Translations under genes and position numbers: made by a program | Assembly (NCBI GenBank): GCA_016081115.2 | Contig: JABTTQ020003410.1 | Location: 310,001 to 374,000 of the forward strand | Direction of reading: 5' to 3' | Length of the DNA: 64,000 bases | DNA from: Rehmannia glutinosa | Taxonomy: Eukaryota > Streptophyta > Magnoliopsida > Lamiales > Orobanchaceae | Part shown: positions 48,335 through 59,789 of the stretch, piece by piece | Layout: the number at the start of each line of letters is the position of its first letter | Position numbering within the stretch: position 1 is the stretch's first letter | The notes under the pieces: generated by a model | Databases searched by the model: none | What the model was told of the DNA's origin: nothing | What the model saw: the letters and a program-made list of their open reading frames with translations, nothing else

Positions 48335-48508
48335 AAGTTGGCGGGTTAGCCTCGTTAACTGTTGGCTATAGCCTTAATGGGCTTCGGGCTAAATGGTCCA
48401 GGCCAAAAAAAGACCTTAATTTAAAATGCCCAAATAATTGACCCTAACCCTCTTTTTTTCCGACTTAAACGGGCCGACCTATGAGCTACGACCCTTTTAA
48501 CACATCTA
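48335..48508. mobile_element. hAT right arm, copy B
   Basis: It matches 21776-21949 and ends at the same CTTTTGGC flank (48509-48516). The left arm is absent because the duplication starts within E1. The terminal repeat reads ACACATCTA instead of ACATCTCTA. Confidence 0.82.
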
Positions 48509-48641
48509 CTTTTGGCTATCAAAGTGTGTGACTTTTGAAAGATTACTTGTGCCTATTAATATTGGTTGTAATCCAAATTTTATTGGACGATTTTATCATC
48601 CCACTACTCATTTAATTTGTTGTATTTGATCGAGAATATTA

Positions 48642-49038
48642 GGGCGCGATTGGATATGTTTTCATTTTTAAAAAATTCATTTTGCTAGATAATAGTGGTA
48701 AAAAATAATTTGGAAGAAAAAAGTTGGATTTTGAGAGTGTGATTGGATGTGAGATGAAAAAGTAATGATGAAAGTTGATTTGATTTAAAATTAGTAAAAT
48801 AATGATGAATATGATTGGTAGTTGGAAATTTGTGAGTAGGTGAATAGTGAAATTTGTGGGAGAATGTGTAATAATGATTAGTTTTTTTGAAAAAATGTGT
48901 AGATGTGATTGATAAGAGAAAAAATGAAAGTGAGAGAATAGTATATTTTCTGAAAACTTTCATAAACAATCGCATGTTTGGTAAAAAAAAAAATCCATTT
49001 GAATAAAAATGGAATCTCATTGGCATCCAATCCGCCCC
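48642..49038. mobile_element. PIF/Harbinger-like MITE, copy B
   Basis: Same element and TTA flanks as 22083-22484; the left terminus GGGCGCGATTGG is read in full here. Confidence 0.8.
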
Positions 49039-49083
49039 TTACAGCTTTTGTATATTCATTTATATTTTTACGATTTTCCCTCT

Positions 49084-49475
49084 TGTGTTTGGCTAAGCTT
49101 ATTTAAAAGATCTTATAAGCTCCTACATCTTATAAGTTGCTTTTAGAGCTTATAAGATGTTAGAATCTTATTAAGAATTTGTTGATGTCTTTAGATAAAA
49201 TAAGATAATGTAGCTTTTAAAATGTCCATAATGACAAATTTTGTATTTGAAATAGTCAAAATTAAAGGAGGTTGTTGTAAATTGTAATATCTTATTTTGA
49301 AAAAAGTTGGGGTTCCCTACTTTTCTAAAAACAATTTATAAGCTCCTGACATCTTATTTTGGAAGCTTATAAGATATTTTTCTGAAAATATTACCAAACA
49401 AATTTAAATTGTTTATAAGCTCTCAAACATCCTATAACATATTTTAAAGAGTACTATTATAAGCTCGGCCAAACA
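49084..49475. mobile_element. hAT-like MITE, copy B
   Basis: Same element as 22529-22923 with GTGTTTGGC inverted ends. Confidence 0.7.
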
Positions 49476-49766
49476 CCTCTAGGGCCTAAGCCGATGCAAA
49501 ATGGAAATTTTATATTTCATTATTCGTTTAGCTACCCAATGAGGCAATGAGTCTTGAATGTTTTGATTTGGAAAAAGGAAAAAGGAAAATGAAAGTATTA
49601 ATATATCTTTATTTTTCTCGTTAAAGATATAGAATTATTTTTATACAATTTTCATATTGTTCCATTACACTTTATGGGACATTTAATCGCTCAATGACTC
49701 AATTAGTCTTGGAGAAAAATATACTCTTTTTTTTTTAATTAAATGATCGATAGTCATCTATACTAC

Positions 49767-49806
<40 letters not shown>

Positions 49807-49808
<2 letters not shown>

Positions 49809-51055
49809 ATATGGATCAAATAGGTCCTCCTATTTGGGGTGAGTCCATGGGGACACATCCTAACCATAGATCAACAATTTTGGGTGGTCCAGTTTTTAGG
49901 GCTTTTTTATGTTTATTTTTTTGTTTCAAAGAATTAAAAAGGGTAGGGTGGTAATTTGGCACTTTAGAATCAATTATTAAGATTTCATTCCCTCTTTCAC
50001 GTGATTTCACCCACTTTTCACGCACACTCTCTCTCCAGCGTTTCAGTTTCAAAAATTTCTCTCGTTGCTTATGTAGTATAGATTGTTGCTTATGACTTGC
50101 TTATGCGATTAATGTATCCGTGATGCATGTGTAGTGTATATTCGTTGCTTATGTAGTATAGGCTTATTGCTTATGTAGTATGAGTTTGTTGCTTATGACT
50201 TGCTTATGTAGTTAATGTATTTGTGGTGCATACGTAGTGTATATTCGTTGCTTATGTAGTATGACTTGTTGCTTATGTAGTATGAGTTTGTTGCTTATGA
50301 CTTGCTTATGTAGTTAATGCAATAGTGGTGCATACATAGTGTATATTCGTTGCTTGTGTAGTATAGGCTTGTTGCTTATGTAATATGGGGTTGTTGCTTA
50401 TGACTTGCTTATGTAGTTAATGCAATTGTGGTCTTGCATACATAGTGTATATTCGTTGCTTGTGTAGTATAGGCTTGTTGCTTATGTAATATGGGGTTGT
50501 TGCTTATGACTTGCTTATGTAGTTAATGTATTCGTGGTGCATACGTAGTATATATTCGTTGCTTATGTAGTATAGACTTATTGCTTATGTAGTATGAATT
50601 TCTTGCTCATGACTTGCTTATGTAGTTAATATATCTAAAAGCACCATGACACATCTATACAAGCAACAAATTACATCTTCATAAGCAACATTCGAACTGT
50701 AGCCAAGTTTTAGCAACTATGGCGAATTGTTTGCAACTTTTTTCAGCCCCTGGTAATGCGTTGAAGAAGAAAGATGAAGAATTTCTCACAGTAGTGCATT
50801 GAAGAAGAAGGAGGAAGAAGAAGGAGGAGGATTGTTACGTGATTTTGTTTTGAGATTTGGAAGGATTGCGTGAATCCCATGAATACGTGAATCCCATGAA
50901 TATTGCTTTGAGAGGATGACTAATTTACCCTCGTGTTTAATTAACTAGCTTGTAATTTGTAATTTTGCCTCTTAAATCGCAGCCCTTGAAAAATTAGATA
51001 TATGGCTAGATTGGTCCCTATGGACTTACCTTATGAAGTGGTCTCATATAACCCT

Positions 51056-51058
<3 letters not shown>
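49807..51058 (-). mobile_element. E5: (TA)n-flanked element found only in copy B
   Basis: It starts GGATATGGATCAAATAGGTCC after TA repeats and ends CTCATATAACCCTCCC before TA repeats, the reverse of the E2 start GGGGAAGGGTTATATGAG. Copy A has a single uninterrupted TA tract at the matching point (23221-23266), so E5 inserted into that microsatellite. It has no coding region. Confidence 0.78.
50063..50637. repeat. Tandem array inside E5
   Basis: About five to six units of roughly 100 bp, each built from TTGCTTATGTAGTAT words and one CTTATGTAGTTAATG. The word ATAAGCAA on the other strand links it to the E2 array. Confidence 0.88.
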
Positions 51059-51097
<39 letters not shown>

Positions 51098-52305
51098 AGG
51101 GGATCCTGTGAGACCACCCTCCTAGTTAAAGACCATAGGACCATATCTACACCATCAAAAAAATAAATCAATGGTCAAGATACGAACAAATATATAAAAC
51201 AATTCATATGAAAGTATACATTAGAAGGGGTAAAATATGAATCCAAGAAACTAAATATGGTAACCGCTTCTACAAATTAGGGACGCGATATGTTATTGAC
51301 CACGTCCCATTGATCATGCGATTCACCTTTCCTTTCTCTCTATTCCCATTCGAACCTGCAAATTATTCAAATATGGCAACAAAATCATGCAACAATTAAT
51401 GAAAAGTATACAATTCCACTAAACTAACTATACATTAAAACATTACTAAGTATACATAAACAATTAACTAAGTATATAATTACACTAAAACTACATGTAC
51501 ATTAAAATATTACTATGTATACGTAAACATTTAACTAAGTATACAATTACATTGAACTAACTATATGATTGGTATGTGTTTTGCATGTATTTTGGGTTTA
51601 ATTGTGGTTAGAATAAGTTGGTATGCATGCGTTATTTGAGTAAAATGGGCTATATTCTTGTAAAGTGGAAAAGGTATTACGCTTTGCTTGTTTTGTGGGA
51701 ATTAATCGGTATTTGTAGCATTTTGGCGACAATTGGAGCATTGCGGTAAAGGACCGCCAATAATAGTATGATGTTTGGAGTTGAATCGAGAAAAAGTCGA
51801 TTTAACCGGCAAGAAAAGAAAGAAACGAAGCGAGAATCGGCCTTAGCAGGGACGCACGGCGGGCGTGCGCTACCGCACGGCCCGTAAGGCGTCATCACCT
51901 GGGAAGAACACGCCACGGCATGGCGCATGGCCCGTGCGCCATCTCAGTGGAATCAAGTGCCTATGGTCCGATGCACAGCCGGTCGGCGCGCGGCGCACGC
52001 CCGTGCATCCGTAAGGAAAAAACAGGTTTGACAAATCTAATCAAGTTTTGACCCAAACGGAGTATAAATAGAGACGAGGCGGCCCCCAAACAAAAAAACA
52101 CACCGATATTTGCCCTAGAAAGTAGAGAAAAGAGCAACCTTCTACCGGAGGATTCGAGAGATTGATCGAGGTCGCAACCACACGTTTGAGGATTGGAGAT
52201 AGATCGAGAGATCATCGACATCCTTGAGTTTTCTCATTCCATAGTATCACCTACTTTCGATTAGTTAGATATGAACATGAATAATTTGTCTATGAATTGT
52301 TTATT

Positions 52306-52520
52306 GGGATAACGTTTTTAATCAACCCAAACTATACGGGTTTTTACACTTTGCAACCCGAACTTTGAAAAGTTATCGATTGCAACCTAAACTTCACAAA
52401 ATTTTACACTTTGCATAAAATTCCGGTTTTACCCTGGTTTTCAGTGAAAGTTGGTTTGTAGTTTACACTCTAAACTTTAAAGTTGTTACACTTTGCAACC
52501 CGAACGATAAATTTCATTGC
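52306..52520 (+). repeat. Left terminal inverted repeat of the MULE
   Basis: It contains ACACTTTGCAACCCGAAC at 52347 and 52488, with diverged copies between, so the TIR has internal sub-repeats. The counterpart is at about 60370-60568. Confidence 0.72.
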
Positions 52521-52562
52521 ATTTTCTTTGAATACTCCCGAAAGTCTTGCGATCCTCGAAAA

Positions 52563-52574
52563 TGGTATCGAGCC
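52563..52574 (+). other. Viral minus-strand primer binding site
   Basis: TGGTATCGAGCC matches the tRNA-Met primer site of caulimovirids with one A missing from CAG. By convention this is position 1 of the circular genome, and viral similarity begins here. Confidence 0.8.
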
Positions 52575-52871
52575 TTGGTTTATTAAGAACTTTTAGTTAA
52601 ATTTATTATATTTATGTAATTAACAATTGGTGAGGAGAAATTACTCCGAGATTATGAATCCGGACCGATGTCCGAGATGTACCCCTTACAGACATATCGT
52701 CAAATATTGACGATGTATGCACAAGAACACCTTGACCAGGTTTCATATGGGAATACTAACATGAAGAAAAGGAACAAGAAGGAGCCGACGGGAAACCTTA
52801 AGGCAATGCAAAATGCGAAAGCGAGAATATTATAGGCAATTCTCGATGCTTAACTGCACTTATATGTTCAC

Positions 52872-53261
52872 TTGATGAACCTTCAAGGAACGGTTCATGA
52901 AAATTCCCATCGAACAATGATTCCCGATGGAGTACCCGAGTGGAACGAGATACTTCCAGACAAATCTAAGATCTCCAAGATCTTAGAGAAATCCGTAAGA
53001 CGGTGCGTAATTATGGCAACCGCCATATTCATCTACAAAGACAAGTTCATCGATCCGAACTGGATGGAGACGATGGTGAAATATCGAATGAAACTCTTGA
53101 ACTCCTACATGATATTCGAAACGAGTCAAGAACCTGGAGGATGTGCCAAGTTCATCGGAGGAAGGAAACGTATTGATTTTGGGACGGTACCTATTTACAC
53201 CAAAAAGGAAACCCACCGAAGTTATACGAAAGATGACATGATGAGAAGCTCATTGCTCTAA
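52872..53261 (+). pseudogene. Viral first ORF, function unknown
   Basis: A 129-residue open frame follows the primer site by about 300 bp. I do not recognise a domain. It has a central FIYKDKFIDPNWMETM stretch and a basic C-terminus. In solendo- and cavemo-like genomes the region after the primer site can encode a small protein of unknown role or the N-terminal part of the coat polyprotein. Either is possible. Confidence 0.5.
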
Positions 53262-53299
53262 TCAAAGGAAAATCCATCAAAAATTAAAAAGATGGATAT

Positions 53300-54800
53300 G
53301 GAAAAGATGAATCTTAAAGATCTACACGACTGTGAGAATCCTTCGGGATTAGGAATTGTAGATTTAAAGATGAACGCAGTGAAGAATCGCCTTTGGTTAC
53401 CTATGACCCACAAGGTAGACCAATTCCTCCACCACCGCCACCGATTAATCCTAACGTCGAAGAAAGTATGGGTTCACATCATGGAACTCGGGACGAGAGG
53501 ATGCCACACGCCTGGGGATTTCACGACGGAAGTGATCCACTTTTTCTCGGGACAGAGGTCGAAAACCCCTTGCAGAACTGCACAACCTACCGGAAGGCCG
53601 AATGTTTATCGACGCCTTATGGAAGATCGCACTCGACCCAATACATCCGTATGGGTTGATGTTAAAACGGGCATCCTGATTTTAAAAACAGAGAAGTTCT
53701 CATTGATGAATGGGCTTCAAACTATGAGAATTTCAAAGAGAACCTCGATCTTACGAAGGATTCATTCATTTTACTCCTTGAAATGAGTCTTGAAGGATCG
53801 GTGAAGATTGCTCAGGATATGACCGATGCTAGTACGAAAAGTTCGGTCACATCGGGGGAATCACTTAAAGGAATTGTCGATGGTATGGCAAAACTATTCA
53901 AAATCCAATTCATCGCACGGGTTATTTTGAAGGATTAGAGGAGAAAAAAGAAAGAAATATAAACAAGCCCTCTATAGCTTGAGTTATCGGATATTTGTCA
54001 TATTGACGAATATATCAAGTTGTTCACCGAATACTAGGTGGAAATCCAAGATTGAGGAAAAAGAAGCCGCAAAGCTATTCTTTGCCAAAATTCCAAGTCC
54101 CCGGAGAGAAATGCTTATCGTGAGAATACAAGTGGTGGAGTCAAGTAGAAAGCGTGGCTTAAAAATGTCTTTCCTAAAGGCAAGTTATCCGAATGGTGCT
54201 ATCAAGCACTCCGCACAGAATTACAAAAGATTAAGAGGAATTAACAAAGTAGTTCCTCTATGTTGCGTGGATAATGATATCCCAACTTGATTGTGGGAGG
54301 TCAAACAAGGCGGCACAAGAAGAAGAAGGAGAGAAGCCATCCATACCGCCGAGAAAGCAAAGAACAAAAAAGTAGGGTCTTCATGGAGACCTAGAAGGTT
54401 TTGGTCAAAACAAAAAGCCCGGTTATAAATCGGGCAAAGACCCACCAAGCGGGGAGTAGAGCCTCATCATCGTGTTCTAATCAAGCAAGTACCAGCAGAA
54501 ATCCAGGAGAAGAACTTTCGGGCGTGCTCACACTAGAGCTAATGAAAGTTTCAAAGATCAGAATTGCTTGGACATGCGGAGCAAGAGGGCATATCTCAAC
54601 GGATTGCCCGCATAATCAAAAACGAGGAGTCGACAGTTCGAGGCCACACCGTAAATCGAAGAAGCTGTCTATTATCGTGGATTTAATACGGTGTATCAAT
54701 TTGAGGATATTCCCTCGGATGAAAGCATCTATGAAGAAGAGATCTATTCTCGATGATGGAAGTGACTCCAACTCGTAATCGAGTGAAGAAGAAATTCTTC
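53300..54800 (+). pseudogene. Viral coat-protein-like region with zinc knuckle
   Basis: A six-proline run (53420-53440) is followed by acidic, glutamate-rich sequence. The centre (53660-53920) reads in one frame with an EVLIDEWASNYENF stretch resembling caulimovirid coat cores. At 54566-54607 is a nucleocapsid knuckle of spacing CX2CX4HX4C whose first cysteine codon reads GCT (Ala) here. Basic sequence surrounds it, and acidic serine-rich sequence follows (54750-54800). The protein would package viral DNA. Stops and frame changes occur throughout. Confidence 0.7.
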
Positions 54801-54959
54801 AACAGACAGATTAGGGAGGATATGTCGATTCCTCTCTCACACACGACGTTTCTCATAAAACTCTTATGAGAATCATGAAGGAAGATCCAAAGCTTCAAGT
54901 CTATGATGGATTTACAATTGGAGCTATGGAAAAAGCATTAGATAAGATTGGGTTTCATA

Positions 54960-55640
54960 ATGAAAACACCAAATTATTCACGGGGTAACAATCGGAGAAC
55001 TTGCCATTCCGATGGAGTTTACTAGGTAACTCCGATCGAGATGCGATTGGTCCCTATTAGAGAAATACAGAGATCAAAAGCAGAGTTAAAAGAGAAGTTG
55101 CTAATACACTCTCATGGATTCACATTGAGCCATAAGGGTCATTATTAAGGCAACATTCAAAGAAGGAATAGATTCGCCACTCAATCTTGCTATTTTTGAC
55201 AAGCGAATCTCACATCTCAAGGATTCATGCCTTGGAGCGGTCACAGGAAATTTGTATGCAGGAAAATTAGCATTCAATGTCTATCCAAGAATTGCATATA
55301 ATTTGGGAGATCGAGACTTCAGTAGAGTCCTAACCCTTCATCAAGATTTCAAAAGAGTCGATTTGATGAAAGAAGGAAACAGGCCTTACTCGATCACATA
55401 CAAGATTTCTATGCTCTCTCGAATACCCATCATTCTGAAGTATTCTTGAGAAAGGAATTTATTGAAGTCCCAAGAATCTTTGAGGACTTTGCCAGGGTGG
55501 TGTTACCAGAAATCATTGAATCTCCAACTATTAAGGAGATTGATATGATAATTCAAGATCAACCAGTCTTCAACAAAAGTCGGAGTCTCAGAGTTGAGCC
55601 TAGAAGGATGTCTTTCCAAAGAAGACGAGAATGGTGAGTA
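54960..55640 (+). pseudogene. Viral movement protein (30K superfamily)
   Basis: The clearest part is 55180-55440, in one frame: LAIFDKRISHL, a GNLYAGKLAFNVYP stretch, a LGDRDF..VLTLHQDF stretch, and GNRPYSITYKISML. This arrangement of LxDxR, GNL.GK..F.V.P and an aromatic PYS-x-TY end is characteristic of caulimovirid movement proteins, which guide the virus through plasmodesmata. The start is broken by stops at 54990-55150. After 55446 an open frame leads to the protease region. Confidence 0.8.
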
Positions 55641-56215
55641 GCGATCGTTGGGAAGAAAGGAGACTATACGATTCAAGCGCATCCCGATGTTTTTAAAACA
55701 GCAGGAGGGCTGAAATGTCCGAGATGATGGCGAGAGGTTGAAGTAATATTCGACATCACTCAAAAGGATAACATTTTTCCTTGTGATGTTTTATATTATC
55801 TCCAACAACCAATCGTTGGAAGGTATCAAGGAAGCCTGAAGATAGGAGAAATTGAGCTTACTATCACAGGAGTTGCGGGAAAGGTCGAGAACAATTAATA
55901 CCGGGAATTGAATTTCTTGAGGAACATAAACCTTGGGAAAGATTACAAGACGGAATGGAGTTCACAGTGGCTAATAAAAGATACGAATCGATGGCCACTA
56001 GTCCATTCTCCATATACATTTCTATCGGAATGTTATATGTCGAATACAAGAGCCGAGTATTTCGCCGCCTATATTGATTCAAGTGCCGGAATATGTACGC
56101 AGCCGGATGTTTTTCCTAAAGAAATTGGAGAAGATTTACCACCTATTGCAGGAAGAGATTTCTCTAAAAGGATTCTTATCCTTAACAGGGAATTAAACAA
56201 GCGTAAATCATGATC
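55640..56215 (+). pseudogene. Viral aspartic protease region
   Basis: The frame at 55908-56213 contains AAYIDSSAGICTQPDVFP with the catalytic aspartate codon at 56076. The family motif is D-[ST]-G-[AS]; here the glycine position is Ser, either a loss of the active site or a local base error. It processes the viral polyprotein. The preceding 55640-55900 fragments are open only in pieces. Confidence 0.78.
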
Positions 56216-56449
56216 GGAGGCGCAGCAAGACCCCATGGTACAAAGTGAAAACACCACCAATCTATTTCCATGATACAAAAAGTGCGAGATGTTTTGCTAG
56301 GAAACAACTTCCTACAAACATTCAAGCGGTTCACACAAGAGAACGAGACGAGAAGACTTATTTTCACAACCTTATGTGATCATAAGATTATTGTCCGAGA
56401 TCGCTGGAAGCATTTTTTGAGTAAAAATGCCCATTAATTTTCGCAGCAA

Positions 56450-57560
56450 AGCGTGGCGATGAGGCCAAACCGCAATCCAAAATGGCGGATCGAAGGAAAT
56501 TTGGTGAAGCTTTATTATCCTATAGACAATTTGGTTCCATCCGTAAGGATCAAGATATGGGATAATAACTTGTATTCATTCAGAGTACAAGGAGAAGAAC
56601 GAGTCACTCCAAAAGCCATTGCAGAATTATGGATGAGTCTAATGGAGAATCCACAGAGTGATGTAACCATAGAGGAACAAATATCACTCGAGGATATCAA
56701 GAAGAAGATCCAAAGGAATTACAATGAAGATCCTTTGGCTTGGTGGGATAAGAACGAGCTTAAAGCTTCCTTAAAGGTTAAACCTAGAAAGGAGTACGAG
56801 TTCGTAAGATTCAAACCAATCCTTATGAACCAGGAGGATCGTGAGGATATGCAGAAGATACTTAAGGAACATCTTGACCTTAAGTTAATTTCACCAGAGT
56901 TTCTCCATACAAAGCGAGCCCAGGATTCTTAGTCGAAACCATGGAGAAATCAAAAGAGGAAAGTTAAGACTTGTTATTAATTACAAGGGAATTAATAACA
57001 TTTTGGAGTTCGACGGATACTATATCAAGCAGAGAACATCCGGTTAATCGTATCAAAGGTGCCAAGATATTCTCAAAGTTCGATTGCAAGTCCGGATTCT
57101 ACCAGATTAAGATGGAGGAAGAAAGTAAGAAGTTTACATGACTTTCTCTACACCACAGGGGACACTATATTTGGAACGTGATGCCTATGGGATTGGCTAA
57201 CGCACCCCGGATATATCAAAGGAAGATGGATAATCTCTTTAAAGATTATTTCGATTTCATGTTCGTGGTACATCGATGACATTTTGATCGCATCAAAGAA
57301 CATGAAGGAGCATCTTAAACATTTGGAAATATTTTGAGATGTTTGTCATAAAGAAGGATTAGTGCTTTCGGAGAAGAAGGCGTGATTGCAACAAGACAGA
57401 TTGAATTCCTAGGAATTGAGATCGACGAACGGAATCATCCTACAAAGTCATATTGTAGAAAAGATACAGGATTTCCAGATACACTTTGAAAGACAAAGAA
57501 GCTGACTTGAGTTTTCTTGGAGTTGTTAACTTTGCTTTGGAATGTTCATTAACAATCTAG
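56450..57560 (+). pseudogene. Viral reverse transcriptase
   Basis: A 159-residue open frame (56453-56932) has the approach to RT. After frame changes come an RLVINYK stretch near 56967, FDCKSGFYQIKM near 57080, MPMGLANAP near 57184 and the catalytic Y-I-D-D at 57268-57279. FLGIEID follows near 57410. This order and the YIDD variant suit Caulimoviridae and Ty3-like RTs. The enzyme would copy pregenomic RNA. At least six frame interruptions are seen. Confidence 0.9.
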
Positions 57561-57599
57561 CATACTACGGGAAGGTGTTTAGCCCATTGCTTAAAAAGG

Positions 57600-58070
57600 A
57601 TGCAGATATTCAAATGGGAAGATGAACATCAAAAAGAATTAAGCAACTTAAAGAAGTTTGTAAAAAGCTTCCAAAACTTGCGATTCCCAAGACGAGGATG
57701 AACGGTTCTTTACACGATGCCAGTGATGATTGGTGAAGCGGCGATTCTTACTAAGGTCACACCAAATGAAGAAGTGCCATGCAGATATTGCAGCGGTTTA
57801 TTCACACCTGCTGAAGCAAAAGATGGCATATCAACGAAAGAATTCTTTGATCAAGAAAGGCTTTTAAAAAATGGTCGTTATTTTTCTTGGCTAAAAAAGT
57901 TTACTTTAAAAATTGATAATTCAAGTGTCAAGGCTTTTTCGAAAAACAAAATTGAATCAAAACCGAGAAAAGGCTCGATTACTTAGATGGCAAGTGAATG
58001 TCAATATTATGATTATGATATTGTCATTATAAAATCTCATGAAAATATTCTTGCGATTTCTTGACACGAG
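57600..58070 (+). pseudogene. Viral RNase H
   Basis: Frames at 57717-57986 hold CRYCSGLFTPAEA, KEFFDQERLLK and LKIDNSSVKAF. The first aspartate region (about 57700-57730) is broken. The tail at 58040-58075 resembles the last residues of caulimovirid Pol and runs up to the ATG at 58071 of the next ORF, suggesting a tight or overlapping junction. Confidence 0.82.
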
Positions 58071-59463
58071 ATGGAAGACGCGCGTTCCGACGAGGTCCTT
58101 AAACGAGTAAGACATCTCAGGGAAAACCTGGAGAGTCTAGAACGAGATTTTGGGACGTTATGTCTCAATGCGAGAAGTTGCGGGACGATTTCAACAGCTG
58201 ACCGTAAATCCGTTTCTAGTCAAATACGAGCATGCCGGTTCGCTCAAGGACAATTGTTCTTAGCGCTGCAAGGGCCTCTCTTCCAGGCCGCATCTCCTAT
58301 GGTGCAAAAAGGGGCCGAGAGAGTACGGGCTCTAACCCGGAGGTTATGGATTCAAGTACCATAATCACAAGTGTTGCGGTGATGCATCCCCGAGGTGTAC
58401 AAATCAGAACAAATGTTGAAGCTCCGGTGTCACAACCCGAGTCTTCAAGTCAACCCAAAGACCTCCGGGGTAAAAGAGGAGAGTTGAATCTTAGGCCCGA
58501 CGCATGTGCAAATCTAAGGTTCAAATCGACGAGAATAAGATTTCTCCTATGCAGGTATATCGGCGGCAATGGGAGAAACTAGTTACAAGACAAGGTATTA
58601 ACCCGAAAAAACAATGGTTGATATCTCGGAAAGTATCCCGAGTTTGGATGAAACCAGGAAGTCATCCAAATGAAGTACAGGAGTGGTATACTTTTGGAGC
58701 TTTAGCTTCAATCTATACCGTGTCACCAGGATTCCCGTAAATTTCAAAATTACCGAAATGGATTGGGGAAGCAATTTTTGAGACCGGGGCCAATAATCCA
58801 CATTTGGCCCAGAGGGGATATTTTGAATCGTATTTTTATCGTGCAGCTCCCGAACCAAAGAAAGAAAGGCTTTAATGAAGCTTTTCATTTCATCAAGCTA
58901 AGAAGACAGATCGAAATGCTTTAAAATACATTAAAGCGGCTTCAGGAAGAAGGACCAAAGTGTTAGTAGGAGCATTTTCTCAAGACGAAGCTTCTACTGC
59001 AGACGAGCATGGGGTCTTTGGGTTTGTCTAATCGAAATGGACAAAGTCAAATATCCATTTAAGTTCTTCCGAGTCGGCGAATGGATCTTTCCTTTTGAAT
59101 TCGATGTTGGATCAACCACAGGATTTGCAGAAGAACTCTTCGAAACCAAAAGGAGAATTCTCTGGGAAAACAAGATTCCGGCGAGCAAAGAAACTTACCG
59201 GAAATTCTGTAACATGGCGCATGTTGGCCGTTGGATCGATCGGATCTGTCAAGCATGCCCCGAACAGAAGGAACCCGAGTTTGGGAAAGGTTTCCGACCC
59301 AAACCCGACCGACAGGACCATACAGCTGGAAAGGACAAGGGACCAGCTCACAAGACGCGTTTTCCTCGGGGACCACGCAGACCAACTTTTTAAAAGATTC
59401 CCCGACAACCATCACATGGGCTGAGTCACGCGGAAAGAGAAGGAAGACAGCTGGCGAGTAATA
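58071..59463 (+). pseudogene. Viral terminal ORF, transactivator/viroplasmin position
   Basis: ATG at 58071 opens a frame with a leucine heptad stretch (VRHLRENLESLERDF). Later pieces include EVQEWYTFGALASIYTVSPG (58670-58735), a LKYIKAASGRRTKVLVG stretch (58925-58970), and FRVGEWIFPFEFDVG (59065-59110). It ends in a K/R/P-rich tail (59270-59460). By position, after RT-RNase H and before the promoter, it corresponds to the inclusion-body/transactivator ORF of several genera. I cannot prove homology from motifs alone. The frame is interrupted several times. Confidence 0.6.
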
Positions 59464-59474
59464 ATTCAGGAGTA

Positions 59475-59550
59475 TGACGTAAGCAGTGACGTCTTACATC
59501 TAAACAAGATTTGAAGTCCGAATTTCAAGTCCGGACTTACCTCTATAAAT
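59475..59550 (+). promoter_or_regulatory. 35S-like viral promoter: as-1 element and TATA box
   Basis: Two TGACG motifs at 59475-59479 and 59487-59491 are spaced 12 bp, as in the CaMV as-1 element bound by TGA bZIP factors. TATAAAT follows at 59544-59550. Transcription would start near 59575. Confidence 0.8.
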
Positions 59551-59733
59551 TGCAGGATTTGAAGGAAGCTGAGGACATCGAACATTTTCCTTAGTTTTCT
59601 TACAATAAAATCTGAGTGAAAAATTTGTAATATTTTGAGTGTTTTAGTTTTAAGTTTTATGTATTCCCGAGTGCAAGCCTCAGCTATGAGAGGCTAAACA
59701 AGTTTTCTCCTCCCAAAAGGAGATTACTAATGT

Positions 59734-59769
59734 AATAAATTTTTCTTTAAGTTCTTAATAAAATAAAGG
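59734..59769 (+). terminator. Viral poly(A) signals
   Basis: AATAAAT at 59734 and AATAAAATAAA at 59757 lie about 160-190 bp after the expected start site, the spacing used by caulimovirids to make a terminally redundant RNA. A GT-rich stretch follows. Confidence 0.7.
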
Positions 59770-59789
59770 CTGTTTGTTCAACATGTGTT

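Noticed and set aside
50063..50637. Regular repeats as a CRISPR array
   Set aside because: Units are contiguous tandem copies with no unique spacers, inside a plant transposon.
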